Assembly (NCBI RefSeq): GCF_020829625.1 | Contig: NZ_JAIVFX010000040.1 | Coordinates: forward strand, 1 to 43,204 | Direction: 5' to 3' | Source of the DNA: Nostoc sp. XA010 | GTDB lineage: Bacteria; Cyanobacteriota; Cyanobacteriia; Cyanobacteriales; Nostocaceae | DNA length: 43,204 nt | Shown: positions 1 through 8,598 of the stretch, one piece after another | Layout of the letters: each line of letters starts with the position of its first letter | How positions within the stretch are numbered: position 1 is the stretch's first letter | Notes under the pieces: generated by a model | The model's input: only the letters and a program-made list of their open reading frames with translations | Told to the model about the DNA's origin: nothing | Database searches by the model: none | Translations under genes and position numbers: made by a program

Positions 1-42
1 AATTGGGTGGACTTGTACGATAGCCTCAAAGAGAAAAAGTAA
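1..42 (+). pseudogene. 3' tail of an unidentified ORF, possibly a transposase
   Basis: An open frame enters from the left edge and stops at TAA (40-42), encoding NWVDLYDSLKEKK. The NWV start recalls the SNWVNFMENS segment near the C-terminus of the IS4-type transposase at 6097-7305, so this may be the tail of a related transposase. The match is too short to be sure. Confidence 0.25.
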
Positions 43-54
43 GTCCAATCATCT

Positions 55-95
55 TGTTCGCGTAAACAATTCGCGAACACTATTTTCTTTGTTTT
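55..95 (+). terminator. Hairpin with T-rich tail after the left-edge ORF
   Basis: A perfect 8-bp inverted repeat (TGTTCGCG at 55-62, CGCGAACA at 72-79) with a 9-nt loop is followed by a T-rich stretch. It lies just after the stop at 42, so it could end transcription of the left-edge gene. This is a sequence-shape inference only. Confidence 0.35.
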
Positions 96-102
96 ACCCT
101 CT

Positions 103-126
103 ATTTCTCCTTAACCGAGCAGTATT
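103..126 (+). repeat. Right-end fragment of MITE B joined to MITE A
   Basis: CCTTAACCGAGCAGTATTG resembles the right end of the MITE B copy at 33301-33404 (CCTTAACCGACAAGTATTG). No matching left end is found upstream. It abuts MITE A sequence that has lost its own left terminus, so this is a junction of two broken mobile repeats. Confidence 0.45.
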
Positions 127-235
127 GTCTGAAACCCTTACTGGGTAAGGATATTGACGAAAAAATAGGCTAAATTTAAAAACGCCGAAACCCTTGCTAT
201 TAAAGGATTCTTATACTTTAGATGCGTTTGCCCTG
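122..235 (+). mobile_element. MITE A copy 1, left end missing
   Basis: From about 122 to 235 the sequence is nearly identical to the complete 128-bp elements at 9422-9549 and 10657-10784, ending in the terminal repeat GCGTTTGCCCTG. The first ~14 bp including the left terminal repeat are replaced by a MITE B end, so no target duplication can be recognised. The element supplies the last codons and stop of the minus-strand cupin gene. Confidence 0.85.
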
Positions 236-828
236 GTAATTAGTACACCTCCTAGCTGGAACCACTTATCAAGATCTCTAGGGGGTGAGGCAACTATCAA
301 CTCTCTCGCTGGCTTTGTTCCAATGATTTGATGTGCGTGGATCTGCCCCCTCGGAGAAAAGAACAAATCTCCGGGTTTTGTATCTATGGCGTAGAGGTTT
401 CCTTTTGGAGCATTGATTCCAGGGGTTACACCTTTAGGATAAATCTGATCCCCTAGGTACAGCCTAACTCCTTCATCAAGGATGTAGAACCACTCGCCTG
501 AATCAAGGTGAATGTGCGGCGGTGTAATGTTCCCCGGTTGACCTGTACCACCGATTAGAACGTACTGTCCGTTGGTATCTTCAGTTGATTTTAGAAAAGT
601 AAGGACTTCGCCCCCGCCAAACAATACCTGCGGCGGGTTTGGATTCGTTATTACATCGGGGAAATCAAAAGCTTCTCCAGTTGAGGACGATGTCACCTTT
701 GGGGAACCAATAGGTGGGGAATCAGTATGTGGGAAATCAACAACATGAGCTTTTACTCTAGAGCTACTCACTAAAATGGAAAACACCACTCCAGTGATAA
801 CCATAGATAAGTTTTTTACAGTAGCCAT
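211..828 (-). CDS. Exported cupin-domain protein, C-terminus replaced by MITE A
   Basis: Predicted secreted single-domain cupin. From the ATG at 828 the protein starts with a Sec-type signal peptide (MATVKNLSMVITGVVFSILVSS). A longer frame back to a TTG at 906 would add 26 polar residues and has no good ribosome site. The beta-barrel carries a metal-binding pattern: HIH followed by E of SGEWFY, then a later His in QIHAHQ within the segment KPGDLFFSPRGQ. The final residues ANASKV and the stop are encoded by MITE A, so the native C-terminus is lost after about the residues GGVLIT, though the cupin core seems complete. It is the last gene of the minus-strand cluster, 103 bp beyond the methyltransferase stop. 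Its substrate is unknown; a small-molecule oxygenase, isomerase or binding role is possible. Whether it is functional after truncation cannot be told. Confidence 0.7.
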   Translation of the reverse strand: MATVKNLSMVITGVVFSILVSSSRVKAHVVDFPHTDSPPIGSPKVTSSSTGEAFDFPDVITNPNPPQVLFGGGEVLTFLKSTEDTNGQYVLIGGTGQPGNITPPHIHLDSGEWFYILDEGVRLYLGDQIYPKGVTPGINAPKGNLYAIDTKPGDLFFSPRGQIHAHQIIGTKPARELIVASPPRDLDKWFQLGGVLITRANASKV

Positions 829-931
829 AGACAAATGGACTTTTAAAAAGTCATGACAAATCTGAATCTTACTAGCTTTAGTACAGGACTTTTGCAAGGC
901 GAACAATTGGTGTCAGCTTTGCTCTAATACA

Positions 932-1654
932 TCAATAATGAGGCGTTTTAACCGCTTTACCGATGTACATCACAGATGTATCCTCGTCTAGGATAACTCT
1001 AATTTCTCCCGTTTTTTTATCTCTACCCTTAAAGTGAAAGCCTTTAATAAGGGTATCAGCAAAGCCATTGTCTTTTAATAAATGAAGTAGCTCTTTGGGC
1101 TTAATAAACTTTTGCCAGTTGTGAACGCCACGGTCAATATCCTTCGTAATATTTTCTAAAATCCAAATCATTATAATTTTAGACTTAAAATTCCTATTTA
1201 TGGTATCAAATAAAAACAGTCCGTTTGGTTTTAGAACCCGATTGATTTCTGAAATAACTTTGTTCAAGTCGGCTACATGCTCCAAAACATCAACGCATGC
1301 AACGATGTCAAATGAATTGTCATCAAAGGGTAAATTCTCAGCAAAACCATGTCTGTAGTCAATTTTTAGTCCACTTTTGCTAGCATGTTCTTGAGCTACT
1401 TGAATGGAATTTATAACTGGATCTATGCCTGATACAATTACACCTCTCTTTGCCATAAATTCACAGGTAAAGCCGCCGCCACACCCAACATCCAATGCCT
1501 TTAAACCCTGCCAATTCGGGACATGACGGTCAAAAAATTCAAATCTGGGCTTATTAAAATAGAATAGGGCGTGGAGATTTGCACCTTCGTTCCACCATTT
1601 ATCAGCATTCGAGTTGTAATCGTAGTCATCAAACTGTTTATTCTGTACTTGCAT
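932..1654 (-). CDS. SAM-dependent methyltransferase, UbiG/Methyltransf_11 type
   Basis: A 240-residue class I methyltransferase. SAM motif I is LDVGCGGGFTCEF (about residues 54-66), followed by an acidic residue in GIDPV (motif II region), the segment FDIVACVDVLEHV (motif post-I/IV) and LKPNGLFLFDT. The overall layout and the DVLEHV signature resemble UbiG, the O-methyltransferase of ubiquinone synthesis, and plant-type phenolic O-methyltransferases. Cyanobacteria make no ubiquinone, so inside this cluster a role in O-methylating an aromatic product is more likely. The start is supported by a strong AGGAGG site 7 nt upstream. It lies downstream of the SRPBCC gene across a 275-bp gap containing a hairpin, and is followed by the cupin gene. 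Confidence 0.85.
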   Translation of the reverse strand: MQVQNKQFDDYDYNSNADKWWNEGANLHALFYFNKPRFEFFDRHVPNWQGLKALDVGCGGGFTCEFMAKRGVIVSGIDPVINSIQVAQEHASKSGLKIDYRHGFAENLPFDDNSFDIVACVDVLEHVADLNKVISEINRVLKPNGLFLFDTINRNFKSKIIMIWILENITKDIDRGVHNWQKFIKPKELLHLLKDNGFADTLIKGFHFKGRDKKTGEIRVILDEDTSVMYIGKAVKTPHY

Positions 1655-1820
1655 ATCTTTATCCTCCTAAATAAATCTGTGAACTAGCTGAACCTTCTTC
1701 TGCTGGCTTTGACTGTGCCATTTCAACAATGCCGAGTTCGCTCGAGTGTCGGCTCTTAGCCCTCTCTTAAGAAAACAGAATGGTTTCTTTCATCCATAGT
1801 GGGCGATCGCTCATGAACAG

Positions 1821-1856
1821 CTTCTGTCACTCTCCGAAAACAAAAAGTGACAGAAG
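1821..1856. promoter_or_regulatory. 11-bp perfect hairpin between SRPBCC and methyltransferase genes
   Basis: CTTCTGTCACT (1821-1831) pairs perfectly with AGTGACAGAAG (1846-1856) around a 14-nt loop. No clear U-run follows on the minus strand, so it may be an mRNA-processing or attenuation structure, or a weak terminator. A HIP1 palindrome sits at 1803-1810. Confidence 0.4.
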
Positions 1857-1929
1857 AGGATTAGGACAGAAACAAACTCTTAAATAAGATTGTGTAAGAT
1901 TGACAATTCTCAAGAACTTGCAGCTACAG

Positions 1930-2601
1930 CTAGCCATTAGCAAAGCGATACTCTAAAATAGCTTTCATGTTCCTTGCTTCAAGCAAGTGACCTGCATAAA
2001 AATGTTGCCAAAAATCGCCTACCCAGATGCGATCGCTACGTTCGCGATTCTTGGATATATAATCTGGAACATCAGTAACATTGCGCTCGTAATACGGATG
2101 TTTGCAGTTAGACCAGAACATAACAGTTCCAGGCTTACGAAGCGTTGGCATTGCGTCAATAAAACGGAAATGATATCGCATCCAAAGTTCTTCTCCCTGA
2201 TCCCAGGCACAGGGATAGTCAACCACTTTAGAATCGGGGTAAGCTTCAGCACGAATGTAGATAGAGGTATTCTCAGCTAGATAATCTACACCTTTATAAA
2301 GACCACCACCAACGTGTTGTAAGTCGCGTGTGCTGAATGTCCACTCTTCCAAACTATAGATGTTGGCAGCATACTTAAAAGCCATGTCTACCGGACATTG
2401 AATGTACTCGGAGACAGTACAGTAGGTACCATATATCTCCTCGTGTGAATAAGTTTCCTTGGTAATCTCGTTAAGCTTTGCCATAGCCTCTGGAATACCA
2501 TGATCTTCACAGACATACACGCCTGGAATTTCTTTTGACTTAATTCCCTTGGGGAGAAGGCTGTCCTTAGTCCACAATTCTAAATTGTCGCGTAATTGCA
2601 T
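1930..2601 (-). CDS. SRPBCC/START-like small-molecule binding protein, possible cyclase
   Basis: A protein of about 223 residues starting at the ATG at 2601. An AGGAGG site overlaps the upstream codons, so the in-frame ATG at 2616 lies before the ribosome site and is not the start. The middle (about residues 60-215) has the aromatic-rich helix-grip pattern of SRPBCC/START-like proteins: CPVDMAFKYAANIYSLEEW, then W-rich strands and a C-terminal helix near FWQHFYAGHLLEARNMKAIL. Assignment to the fold rests on pattern recognition, not a catalytic motif. It follows the condensing enzyme by about 70 bp and is probably cotranscribed. SRPBCC proteins next to KAS enzymes often act as cyclases or aromatases, so shaping of the condensation product is a reasonable guess. 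It could also be a hydrolase-like or ligand-binding member. Confidence 0.55.
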   Translation of the reverse strand: MQLRDNLELWTKDSLLPKGIKSKEIPGVYVCEDHGIPEAMAKLNEITKETYSHEEIYGTYCTVSEYIQCPVDMAFKYAANIYSLEEWTFSTRDLQHVGGGLYKGVDYLAENTSIYIRAEAYPDSKVVDYPCAWDQGEELWMRYHFRFIDAMPTLRKPGTVMFWSNCKHPYYERNVTDVPDYISKNRERSDRIWVGDFWQHFYAGHLLEARNMKAILEYRFANG

Positions 2602-2670
2602 AGTTCCTCCTGACATTATCCGAATCTAAAAAGCTAAACTATAGTGCAAGACTGAATGCATAGCACAGTG

Positions 2671-3666
2671 CTATCGCCAACGTATGACTGTCGAACTGAC
2701 AAAATCTCCTCCATTCGAGAAAGTCCCCAGTGCCAGCAAATCGCCAGATTGCACTTTATTCTTCTCTATGGCATCAGCAAGGGTTACAGGTATTGAACCT
2801 TGAAAAAGGTTTCCGTAACACTCGATAGTGTCATGAACGCGTGGCTCACCGATACCGATTCGCTCACGCCACTCCTTGATAAATAAGACATTGGGCTGAT
2901 GAGTAATCAGTAGCGATATATCATCAGAAGATAGACCAGCCTGATAAAGGCACTTACTGACCGCTTCGGGAACAAGTCTCAAAGCATTTGATCGTAAAGT
3001 ATTTAACATCTCTTGTGAGAAATTGATAGTAATCTGTCCAGAACCACTTTCCCAATAGTTTAAAAAGCGACCATCTACTAAGTCAGGCTGTCCAACTAAA
3101 AGCCCGTAGTGTTCTCCATAAGAACGCTCATAACTTGCTACAAAACTAGATTGACCATCCACTAATAACGTTGCTGATGCTCCATCACCCAGCACCGAAT
3201 ACCGCTTGGAATTTTGAAGTTCTGGCAGCCGGGAAATGTAGTTGGTGACAGTGACAACAGCAATTGTTTTGTACAACCCTGATTCAATGAAGGCACGGGC
3301 AGTATTTAGCATCGACAGATAGGAACTACAACCTGTGTCGATATTCAAAACTGTTGCTCGATTTGCTCCAACCCCATATTGAATTGCCGATCCAATACCA
3401 GGGCAGAAAAAATCGTTAAATATGCAGGAATACAAGATCAGGTCAAGTTCTTCTGGCTTAGTCTCGGTTTGTTCGAGCAGTTTTTTTAGAGCATAAGTCC
3501 CCAAATCGGAGGACTGATATTCTGGTGAGGCGAAGCGTCTTTGCTTGACTCCCTTGAAGAAGGGGTTTTTCTCTAATTCATCTTCGGAGCTAAATATGAG
3601 TTCAGTATTATCAACAATACGCTCCGGCATAAAACTAACAACGTCTACAATTTGTGCGCTAGGCAT
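2671..3666 (-). CDS. KAS III (FabH)-like condensing enzyme
   Basis: A 331-residue thiolase-fold condensing enzyme. All three catalytic positions of the FabH family are visible: Cys113 in DTGCSSYL, His256 in LITHQPNV, and Asn286 in CYGNLFQGSIP. The C-terminus GTFSNGGDFVSSTVIRW corresponds to the glycine-rich FabH tail. The start is the ATG at 3666, with AAAGGAGG just upstream; an earlier in-frame start at 3696 lies inside the preceding gene. The ThDP enzyme's stop codon (TAA, 3671-3673) is part of the AGGAGGTAA sequence, and only 4 nt separate the two genes, so they are almost certainly translationally coupled. A housekeeping fatty-acid role is unlikely in this setting. It more likely joins an aryl-CoA or acyl unit to the product of the ThDP enzyme. 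A pure acyltransferase (CerJ-like) role is an alternative. Confidence 0.85.
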   Translation of the reverse strand: MPSAQIVDVVSFMPERIVDNTELIFSSEDELEKNPFFKGVKQRRFASPEYQSSDLGTYALKKLLEQTETKPEELDLILYSCIFNDFFCPGIGSAIQYGVGANRATVLNIDTGCSSYLSMLNTARAFIESGLYKTIAVVTVTNYISRLPELQNSKRYSVLGDGASATLLVDGQSSFVASYERSYGEHYGLLVGQPDLVDGRFLNYWESGSGQITINFSQEMLNTLRSNALRLVPEAVSKCLYQAGLSSDDISLLITHQPNVLFIKEWRERIGIGEPRVHDTIECYGNLFQGSIPVTLADAIEKNKVQSGDLLALGTFSNGGDFVSSTVIRWR

Positions 3667-3670
3667 TGTT

Positions 3671-5548
3671 TTACCTCCTTTGAACATCATTGTCATTGGT
3701 TTTAACCATGGGAATTGTCAGTGCATCTTCGCTCAGAAAAGGTGTAAACGGCGGCATTTCTTCACGCAAGAGCCGAAGTTCCAAAACTCCCGGAAGGTCA
3801 GTGTGCTTCATATAGTCCTCAAGTTGATGGCGCAATTCGGCAGCAGTGCCAGCACTTCCCGCCCAAAGTCGATGGGAAGGACCAAAACCCCGAGCAATCA
3901 TTGCAATATCCACTGGTGCATAACGCACGCATTCCAATCGCGACTCAAAATAGAGTTGTTGACGGATTACGCACATACCATGCATATTGTTATTGAACAC
4001 AATAAATAGGATCGGGAGTTGCAAATCTACTGCTGTATGGATTTCTAATCCGGTCATTAAAAAGGCACCGTCACCTGCAAAAACTACTGTACGTGTACCT
4101 TTTGGTGAGCCTAGTTGAGCACCAATTGCTCCTGCGATCGCATAACCCATCCCTCCCATACCAAGCGCGATTGTAGAACTAGATCCGAATGGTACTTTTG
4201 TTAAGTGAAGTGCGGCGGCAGCGCAATTGCCCGCGTCGTAGAGGATATGTCCATTCTCCGGAAGGAACTCTTGCACAATGGCAATAGCCTCACTTTGTAA
4301 CAGCAGTTGGCTATCAGCTATTGGCATCGGGTCGTTTGAGGAGATTGGTGGGGCAGGAAACTGCTTGAATATCTTCAAATAATAGCCTTGAGGTGGCTTA
4401 TGCTTGAAAGGCTTTTGCTTGAGCAATTCCAAAAGCCCTTTGAAGACCACTCCTGCATCTGCTTCCACGACCAGATCTGGAGAAATAGTACGGCTGATCT
4501 GATCAACATCTACATTCACTACCGCAATTTTCTTGTCAAGGAGTGCAGATTGGATTGGCTGTCGTGTCATGAACTTGAGATCACATCCAACAACAATCAG
4601 CAAATCTGCTTGCTCTTTCAAGTAGGCGTGAGCAGAAGGATGGCCCGCAACACCCAGCATTCCCAAATACAGAGGATCATCATTGGGAAAGTTACCACGT
4701 CCCCCTAGAGTCGTCATCACTGGCAAATCAACACAACGAGCAAAGTTGACTACTGCTTGCGGATTGCTGCACCGTCTTACCCCATCTCCCAAAATGAGTA
4801 CGGGATTATTAGCCCGATAAATCTCCTCGAAAAGAGGACGAATCATCTCTGATGTCACTTGTGGAGGACGGATAAGTGTTTTAAGTTCATCAGCCCAGAT
4901 TTCTGGGCAAGGTTCGACCTCTTGCTCAAAGATGTTGCGAGGAAACAAAAGAACAGCCGGTCCGGGACGACCAGAAACAGCAGCTTTAATAGCATGAGTC
5001 AGGTGATACCAGAAGTCTTCGGATTTGGAAATCTTCGCTACATACTTGGCAACGGCACTCCAAAGCTTTATGCTATCTACTGTACGACCGATTCCGGAGG
5101 AATCTTGAAAAGCTCCTTTTCCCTCAAGCGCTGAGGGTGGCTGTCCAACTAAAGCCAGAACAGGTACTGAATCAGCATAGGACTCGGCGATACCAGCAAT
5201 GAGATTCATCATTCCCCCACCAGATGTTGAGCAGCATACACCCAAACTTCGGTGAACCCTTGCTCGGCAGTCCGCCATGAAAGCTGCTCCGTCTTCGCTC
5301 TTAGCCATTACCGATTTTAGCTTTCCTTCACCTAGCCGATGAATCGCATCATGCAGGTGTTCAATATTCGCGCCGCTGACACCAAATACGTAGCGCACAT
5401 CTAGGGAAATGAGAACCTTTACTATTGCATCACTTATCTTCAACTTTTCATGTACATACTTACCCCCGAACCGACCAAACCTATCGAGTGCTAATGATCG
5501 CCCAGTAGTCGGTAAAACTGGGGTATAGATGTGTTCTGTGCTTGTCAC
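3671..5548 (-). CDS. Thiamine-diphosphate-dependent acetolactate-synthase-like enzyme
   Basis: A 625-residue ThDP enzyme of the acetolactate synthase/benzoylformate decarboxylase superfamily. Order of domains: N-terminal PYR domain (about 35-200), central FAD/DHAP-type domain (about 230-375, containing LILGDGVRR), C-terminal PP domain (about 410-600). The activating Glu is Glu85 in MAKSEDGAAFMAD; the His that usually precedes it is Ser84. The ThDP/Mg motif is GDG at 492-494 followed by NNN at 519-521. About 35 extra residues precede the PYR domain. The length and layout recall ScyA of scytonemin biosynthesis, which couples two alpha-keto-acid-derived units by acyloin formation, and comparable furanolide-pathway enzymes. 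The substrate here is unknown; phenylpyruvate or a branched 2-oxo acid would fit the neighbouring PAL and DAHP synthase. It is tightly coupled to the KAS III gene. Confidence 0.85.
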   Translation of the reverse strand: MTSTEHIYTPVLPTTGRSLALDRFGRFGGKYVHEKLKISDAIVKVLISLDVRYVFGVSGANIEHLHDAIHRLGEGKLKSVMAKSEDGAAFMADCRARVHRSLGVCCSTSGGGMMNLIAGIAESYADSVPVLALVGQPPSALEGKGAFQDSSGIGRTVDSIKLWSAVAKYVAKISKSEDFWYHLTHAIKAAVSGRPGPAVLLFPRNIFEQEVEPCPEIWADELKTLIRPPQVTSEMIRPLFEEIYRANNPVLILGDGVRRCSNPQAVVNFARCVDLPVMTTLGGRGNFPNDDPLYLGMLGVAGHPSAHAYLKEQADLLIVVGCDLKFMTRQPIQSALLDKKIAVVNVDVDQISRTISPDLVVEADAGVVFKGLLELLKQKPFKHKPPQGYYLKIFKQFPAPPISSNDPMPIADSQLLLQSEAIAIVQEFLPENGHILYDAGNCAAAALHLTKVPFGSSSTIALGMGGMGYAIAGAIGAQLGSPKGTRTVVFAGDGAFLMTGLEIHTAVDLQLPILFIVFNNNMHGMCVIRQQLYFESRLECVRYAPVDIAMIARGFGPSHRLWAGSAGTAAELRHQLEDYMKHTDLPGVLELRLLREEMPPFTPFLSEDALTIPMVKTNDNDVQRR

Positions 5549-5599
5549 TGTGGAATCTCCTTGTTTTCCTATACTTAGAAAGTCATTCCATATTGACCT

Positions 5600-6076
5600 T
5601 TACTGGGCTAGCAAACTTACACTTCTATGGGACACAACCGCAAGTTTTGCCTCGCGTAGTAGTCGCTTAAGAACCTTACCAATCGGATTCTTTGGAATTG
5701 AATCGACAAAATTAATAGCACGGGGAATCTTGTAGGCTGCCATTCTTTCATAACAGAATTCAATGATTTGTTCTTCTGTCATTGCGTGACCAGCCTTTAG
5801 TACGATATTCGCCTTAACTATCTCACCTTTTACCTGATCTGGAACACCGTAAACAGCACATTCAGCAACCGCTGGATGTTGATAAATCACATTTTCTACT
5901 TCGGCAGGATACACCTTAAAGCCAGAGAGATTTATCATATCTTTGAGGCGGTCAACGATGTAGAAGTAGCCCTCTTCGTCCATCCGACCAATGTCCCCCG
6001 TATGAAACCAACCATTTTTGAGAACTTGAGCAGTTTCATCAGGGCGATTCCAATAACCAAGCATGACGTTCAGACC
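5600..6076 (-). pseudogene. C-terminal third of a second aryl/acyl-CoA ligase, cut by IS4 element
   Basis: Starting at GLNVMLGYWNRP and running to the stop at 5600, the frame matches the last ~155 residues of the intact CoA ligase at 12704-14236 almost residue for residue. It includes the hinge region FHTGDIGRMDE, the core LKDMINLSGFKVYP, and the catalytic-lysine motif PKNPIGKVLKR. The whole N-terminal ATP-binding domain (TSGTTG and YGLTE motifs) is missing. The break coincides exactly with the terminal repeat of the IS at 6077, and the missing part is not found on the far side of the IS. The remnant has no ribosome site and probably no activity alone. It sat immediately upstream of the ThDP gene (51 bp), so the original operon probably had a dedicated ligase here. 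The intact ligase may now serve both halves of the cluster. Confidence 0.85.
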
Positions 6077-7345
6077 TTGCGGGGCTACAAAAAGGGCTAG
6101 GATGCAGATAAAATAAGCCTCATAGCTCTCTGCCCTTGTTGATAATACTTCCGCTTATTAGGAGTTAGTGTCATTAACTCAGCCACCAATTCATAAGAAT
6201 TTTCCATAAAATTGACCCAGTTAGATCCATATAATCCAATATAAAAGCTGCTATGACGGCGAACTGTCCGCCCAGATTCTTTAATTCGCCCAACATATTT
6301 TTGAACACCTATGCGTTTAATTTTTTGACCAGATATAGTTGCAGCTGTATAGGCAAGTGAGATTAATAATATTAGGGAAATTAGTCTTTGACCTGATACA
6401 TTAGTATCTTCCAAGTTATAGCCACCGCTCTTAAAATCTCTAAACATCTCTTCAATATCAAAACGTTGTTTATAAGCTCTAATAACTGAATCTAAATTAT
6501 CTAAGTTGGTAAGGATAAACCAACCCTCCTCCGGCGCGACTCCCAAACGTTTACGCTTCCATTTAGCAGTAAGATTAAAGCTAATAAATCCTGTACTTTT
6601 TGTATATTTAATACCTTGATAAAAGAAAGAAAGTCCGGGTGCTAAACCTAAATCTCTTAATTGCAGCCAAATTTCCGGTTCTATTTCTATAAATGCATCT
6701 TTTTTTAAGCGTAAACAGAAATATACTTTCTGCTCTGTCAGCCAGTTAGCCAGTTTTATTGAACAAAATTCCCGGTCTCCTAACACTACAGTTTTATAAT
6801 TATTAAAAAGCGGCAATGCTTTTTTGAATACTGCTTCTTGTTCATCAAAATTGCTTGAACCTAATTTGTCTAATAGCTTAAAGTATATTGGAATAGACCT
6901 TTTATCCCAAACCACACTAATCATTAACAGATTAATACACCCCCAATTAGTCCGGTCAATTACTAAATAAATAACTTCATTTAAGGGAAGATATATCTCT
7001 AACCAGCTTTTAATAATTGGGAACCAAATTTCTTCAATATTTATGTAATTTAAAGACAAAAATCTTTGAATCTTCTTTCTTCTATTTTCAAAAAATATGG
7101 GGATAGGTAAAGCAGTAGCCAGTGCTTCAATGCTAACATTTTTTATTGATTGTAATAAATTAATCAGAATTTTTAGTAATAAATATTCTGCATGTCCCAA
7201 TTCTCGCTTGAGGTTTGTTTCGTAGAATTCTGGTAACATTATCATTAAATAGAGCTTGTTGCGAATGAAGGCTCTTTTTCTTTTACCACAAATTGCTACA
7301 CTCATTGCAATATAAGCATTCTAAACCATTTTGTCCCCCCGCAAG
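6077..7345 (-). mobile_element. Complete IS4-family insertion sequence
   Basis: A 1269-bp element bounded by imperfect 30-bp terminal inverted repeats starting CTTGCGGGG (6077-6106, and the complement of 7316-7345; 24 of 30 positions match). It contains one transposase gene spanning nearly its full length. IS4 elements normally leave a target duplication of about 9-13 bp. The flanks GACGTTCAGAC (left) and AAATTTTACTC (right) do not match, so the site has been rearranged since insertion. Confidence 0.85.
6097..7305 (-). CDS. IS4-family DDE transposase
   Basis: A 402-residue transposase with the full IS4 catalytic set: first Asp in YLVIDRTNWG, second Asp in VVLGDREFCS, and the YREK-type motif YKQRFDIEEMFRDFK carrying the catalytic Glu. 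The frame is uninterrupted and fills the element between its terminal repeats, so it could be active. It moves the element that destroyed the second CoA ligase. There is no cargo gene. Its base composition is more AT-rich than the biosynthetic genes around it. Confidence 0.92.
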   Translation of the reverse strand: MSVAICGKRKRAFIRNKLYLMIMLPEFYETNLKRELGHAEYLLLKILINLLQSIKNVSIEALATALPIPIFFENRRKKIQRFLSLNYINIEEIWFPIIKSWLEIYLPLNEVIYLVIDRTNWGCINLLMISVVWDKRSIPIYFKLLDKLGSSNFDEQEAVFKKALPLFNNYKTVVLGDREFCSIKLANWLTEQKVYFCLRLKKDAFIEIEPEIWLQLRDLGLAPGLSFFYQGIKYTKSTGFISFNLTAKWKRKRLGVAPEEGWFILTNLDNLDSVIRAYKQRFDIEEMFRDFKSGGYNLEDTNVSGQRLISLILLISLAYTAATISGQKIKRIGVQKYVGRIKESGRTVRRHSSFYIGLYGSNWVNFMENSYELVAELMTLTPNKRKYYQQGQRAMRLILSAS

Positions 7346-7428
7346 AAATTTTACTCGAACCATTCTCCTTAACTTTTTGTTACATAACTATAAGTTTTTC
7401 CGCCGACTTACTTACCTGTATTATTAAA

Positions 7429-7465
7429 AATAGGAGAAAAGAAAAGTTTAATTTTTTCTCCTATT
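7429..7465. terminator. 12-bp perfect hairpin downstream of the RTX gene
   Basis: AATAGGAGAAAA (7429-7440) pairs perfectly with TTTTCTCCTATT (7454-7465) around a 13-nt A/T-rich loop. It lies between the RTX stop (minus strand, 7597) and the IS end and looks like a bidirectional factor-independent terminator, although the stem is not GC-rich. Confidence 0.5.
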
Positions 7466-7596
7466 TATTTCATGCGTTATACCAATTTATCAAAGCTAAT
7501 CTTGTTTGAAATAAAGATTGCTACTAGACTAATTTTCAAACCAATAACTATGAACAAGGAAAGCTTGGTATAAATTATTTACGCATGACAAAATAG

Positions 7597-8598
7597 CTAA
7601 ATAACAGCGATGCTAAAGGCGTTCAAAGTAGGTACAGTAATCAATGTCGCTAGTAATTGCTGAGAAGAACTGCCACTACCATCTTGGTCAAAGAATAATT
7701 GACCAGTTCTGTCATTATAGATAAAACGATCATTTTCATCTAATGAAGAAGTTCCTAAGACAAAACTACTAGTAGCCAAAGAACCTATACTTAATTCTGA
7801 ACCAAAGCCACTAGCTGAGATATCAATCCTATCTTCACCAGAAGTGAAATCTAAGATTAAGTCACCCCCCTCGATTGGACTAAAATATTGAAATCGGTCA
7901 AAACCTGCTCCACCTATTAGCACATCTAGATTACCGCCACCTGTTAAAATATCGTTTCCGGCTCCTCCGTCGAATACGTCATTGCCAAAACCACTGATTA
8001 AGGTATCATCTCCGTCTCCGCCAAGAGCACCATCAATACCATCACCACCATCGATGAAGTCATTTCCTAGACCTCCAAGCAAGACATCGCTACCATCATT
8101 ACCACTTATGATGTCGTTACCATCCCTTCCTTGCAAGGAATTATCTAAATCATTACCGATGATTGTGTCATTTTCAGATGTGCCGATAACATTAATAAAA
8201 TTCTCAACATTGAGTGTTAATGGTTGTAAATTGGGAATACCAGAAACAACTACTCTATCTTGAGACAAATCAGCAGAAATTGAAATCCCTGGAAGAGCTG
8301 TGGAACTATCAATGATGTTAGATTGGCCAATACTACCAATAATAGTTTCAACGTTCGTAACTTTGTCGGTTCCCAGAGTACCTTTTTGAATATCGCCAGC
8401 GATCCCTACAGATACAGATTGTCCTAAATTGGTGTAGTCAACAATATCTATGCCTTCTTCGCCCTGAATAATGTAATTTCCTGGACTACCAATAAATCGG
8501 TCATTATTTCGAGTTCCCAAAAGAAGATCGTCCCCAAAAGTAGGTGTAACTTTTGGACCTTCAGGAGTACCTTCAATTATAGCTAGAGTTTGTGCCAT
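7597..8598 (-). CDS. RTX (haemolysin-type) calcium-binding repeat protein
   Basis: A 333-residue acidic protein. Residues about 20-120 are a degenerate repeat region. Residues about 135-235 hold a run of glycine-rich nonapeptides of the GGxGxDxLx type (GNDIISGNDGSDVLLGG, GGDGDDTLI, GGAGNDILTGGGN). The tail (about 240-333) resembles the C-terminal cap of cyanobacterial RTX proteins and probably carries the type I secretion signal. The repeats bind calcium and fold outside the cell. No enzymatic domain is visible. The start is supported by GAGGAAAAAATC upstream of the ATG. It interrupts the biosynthetic gene order and, with the IS beside it, probably entered by rearrangement. Confidence 0.85.
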   Translation of the reverse strand: MAQTLAIIEGTPEGPKVTPTFGDDLLLGTRNNDRFIGSPGNYIIQGEEGIDIVDYTNLGQSVSVGIAGDIQKGTLGTDKVTNVETIIGSIGQSNIIDSSTALPGISISADLSQDRVVVSGIPNLQPLTLNVENFINVIGTSENDTIIGNDLDNSLQGRDGNDIISGNDGSDVLLGGLGNDFIDGGDGIDGALGGDGDDTLISGFGNDVFDGGAGNDILTGGGNLDVLIGGAGFDRFQYFSPIEGGDLILDFTSGEDRIDISASGFGSELSIGSLATSSFVLGTSSLDENDRFIYNDRTGQLFFDQDGSGSSSQQLLATLITVPTLNAFSIAVI

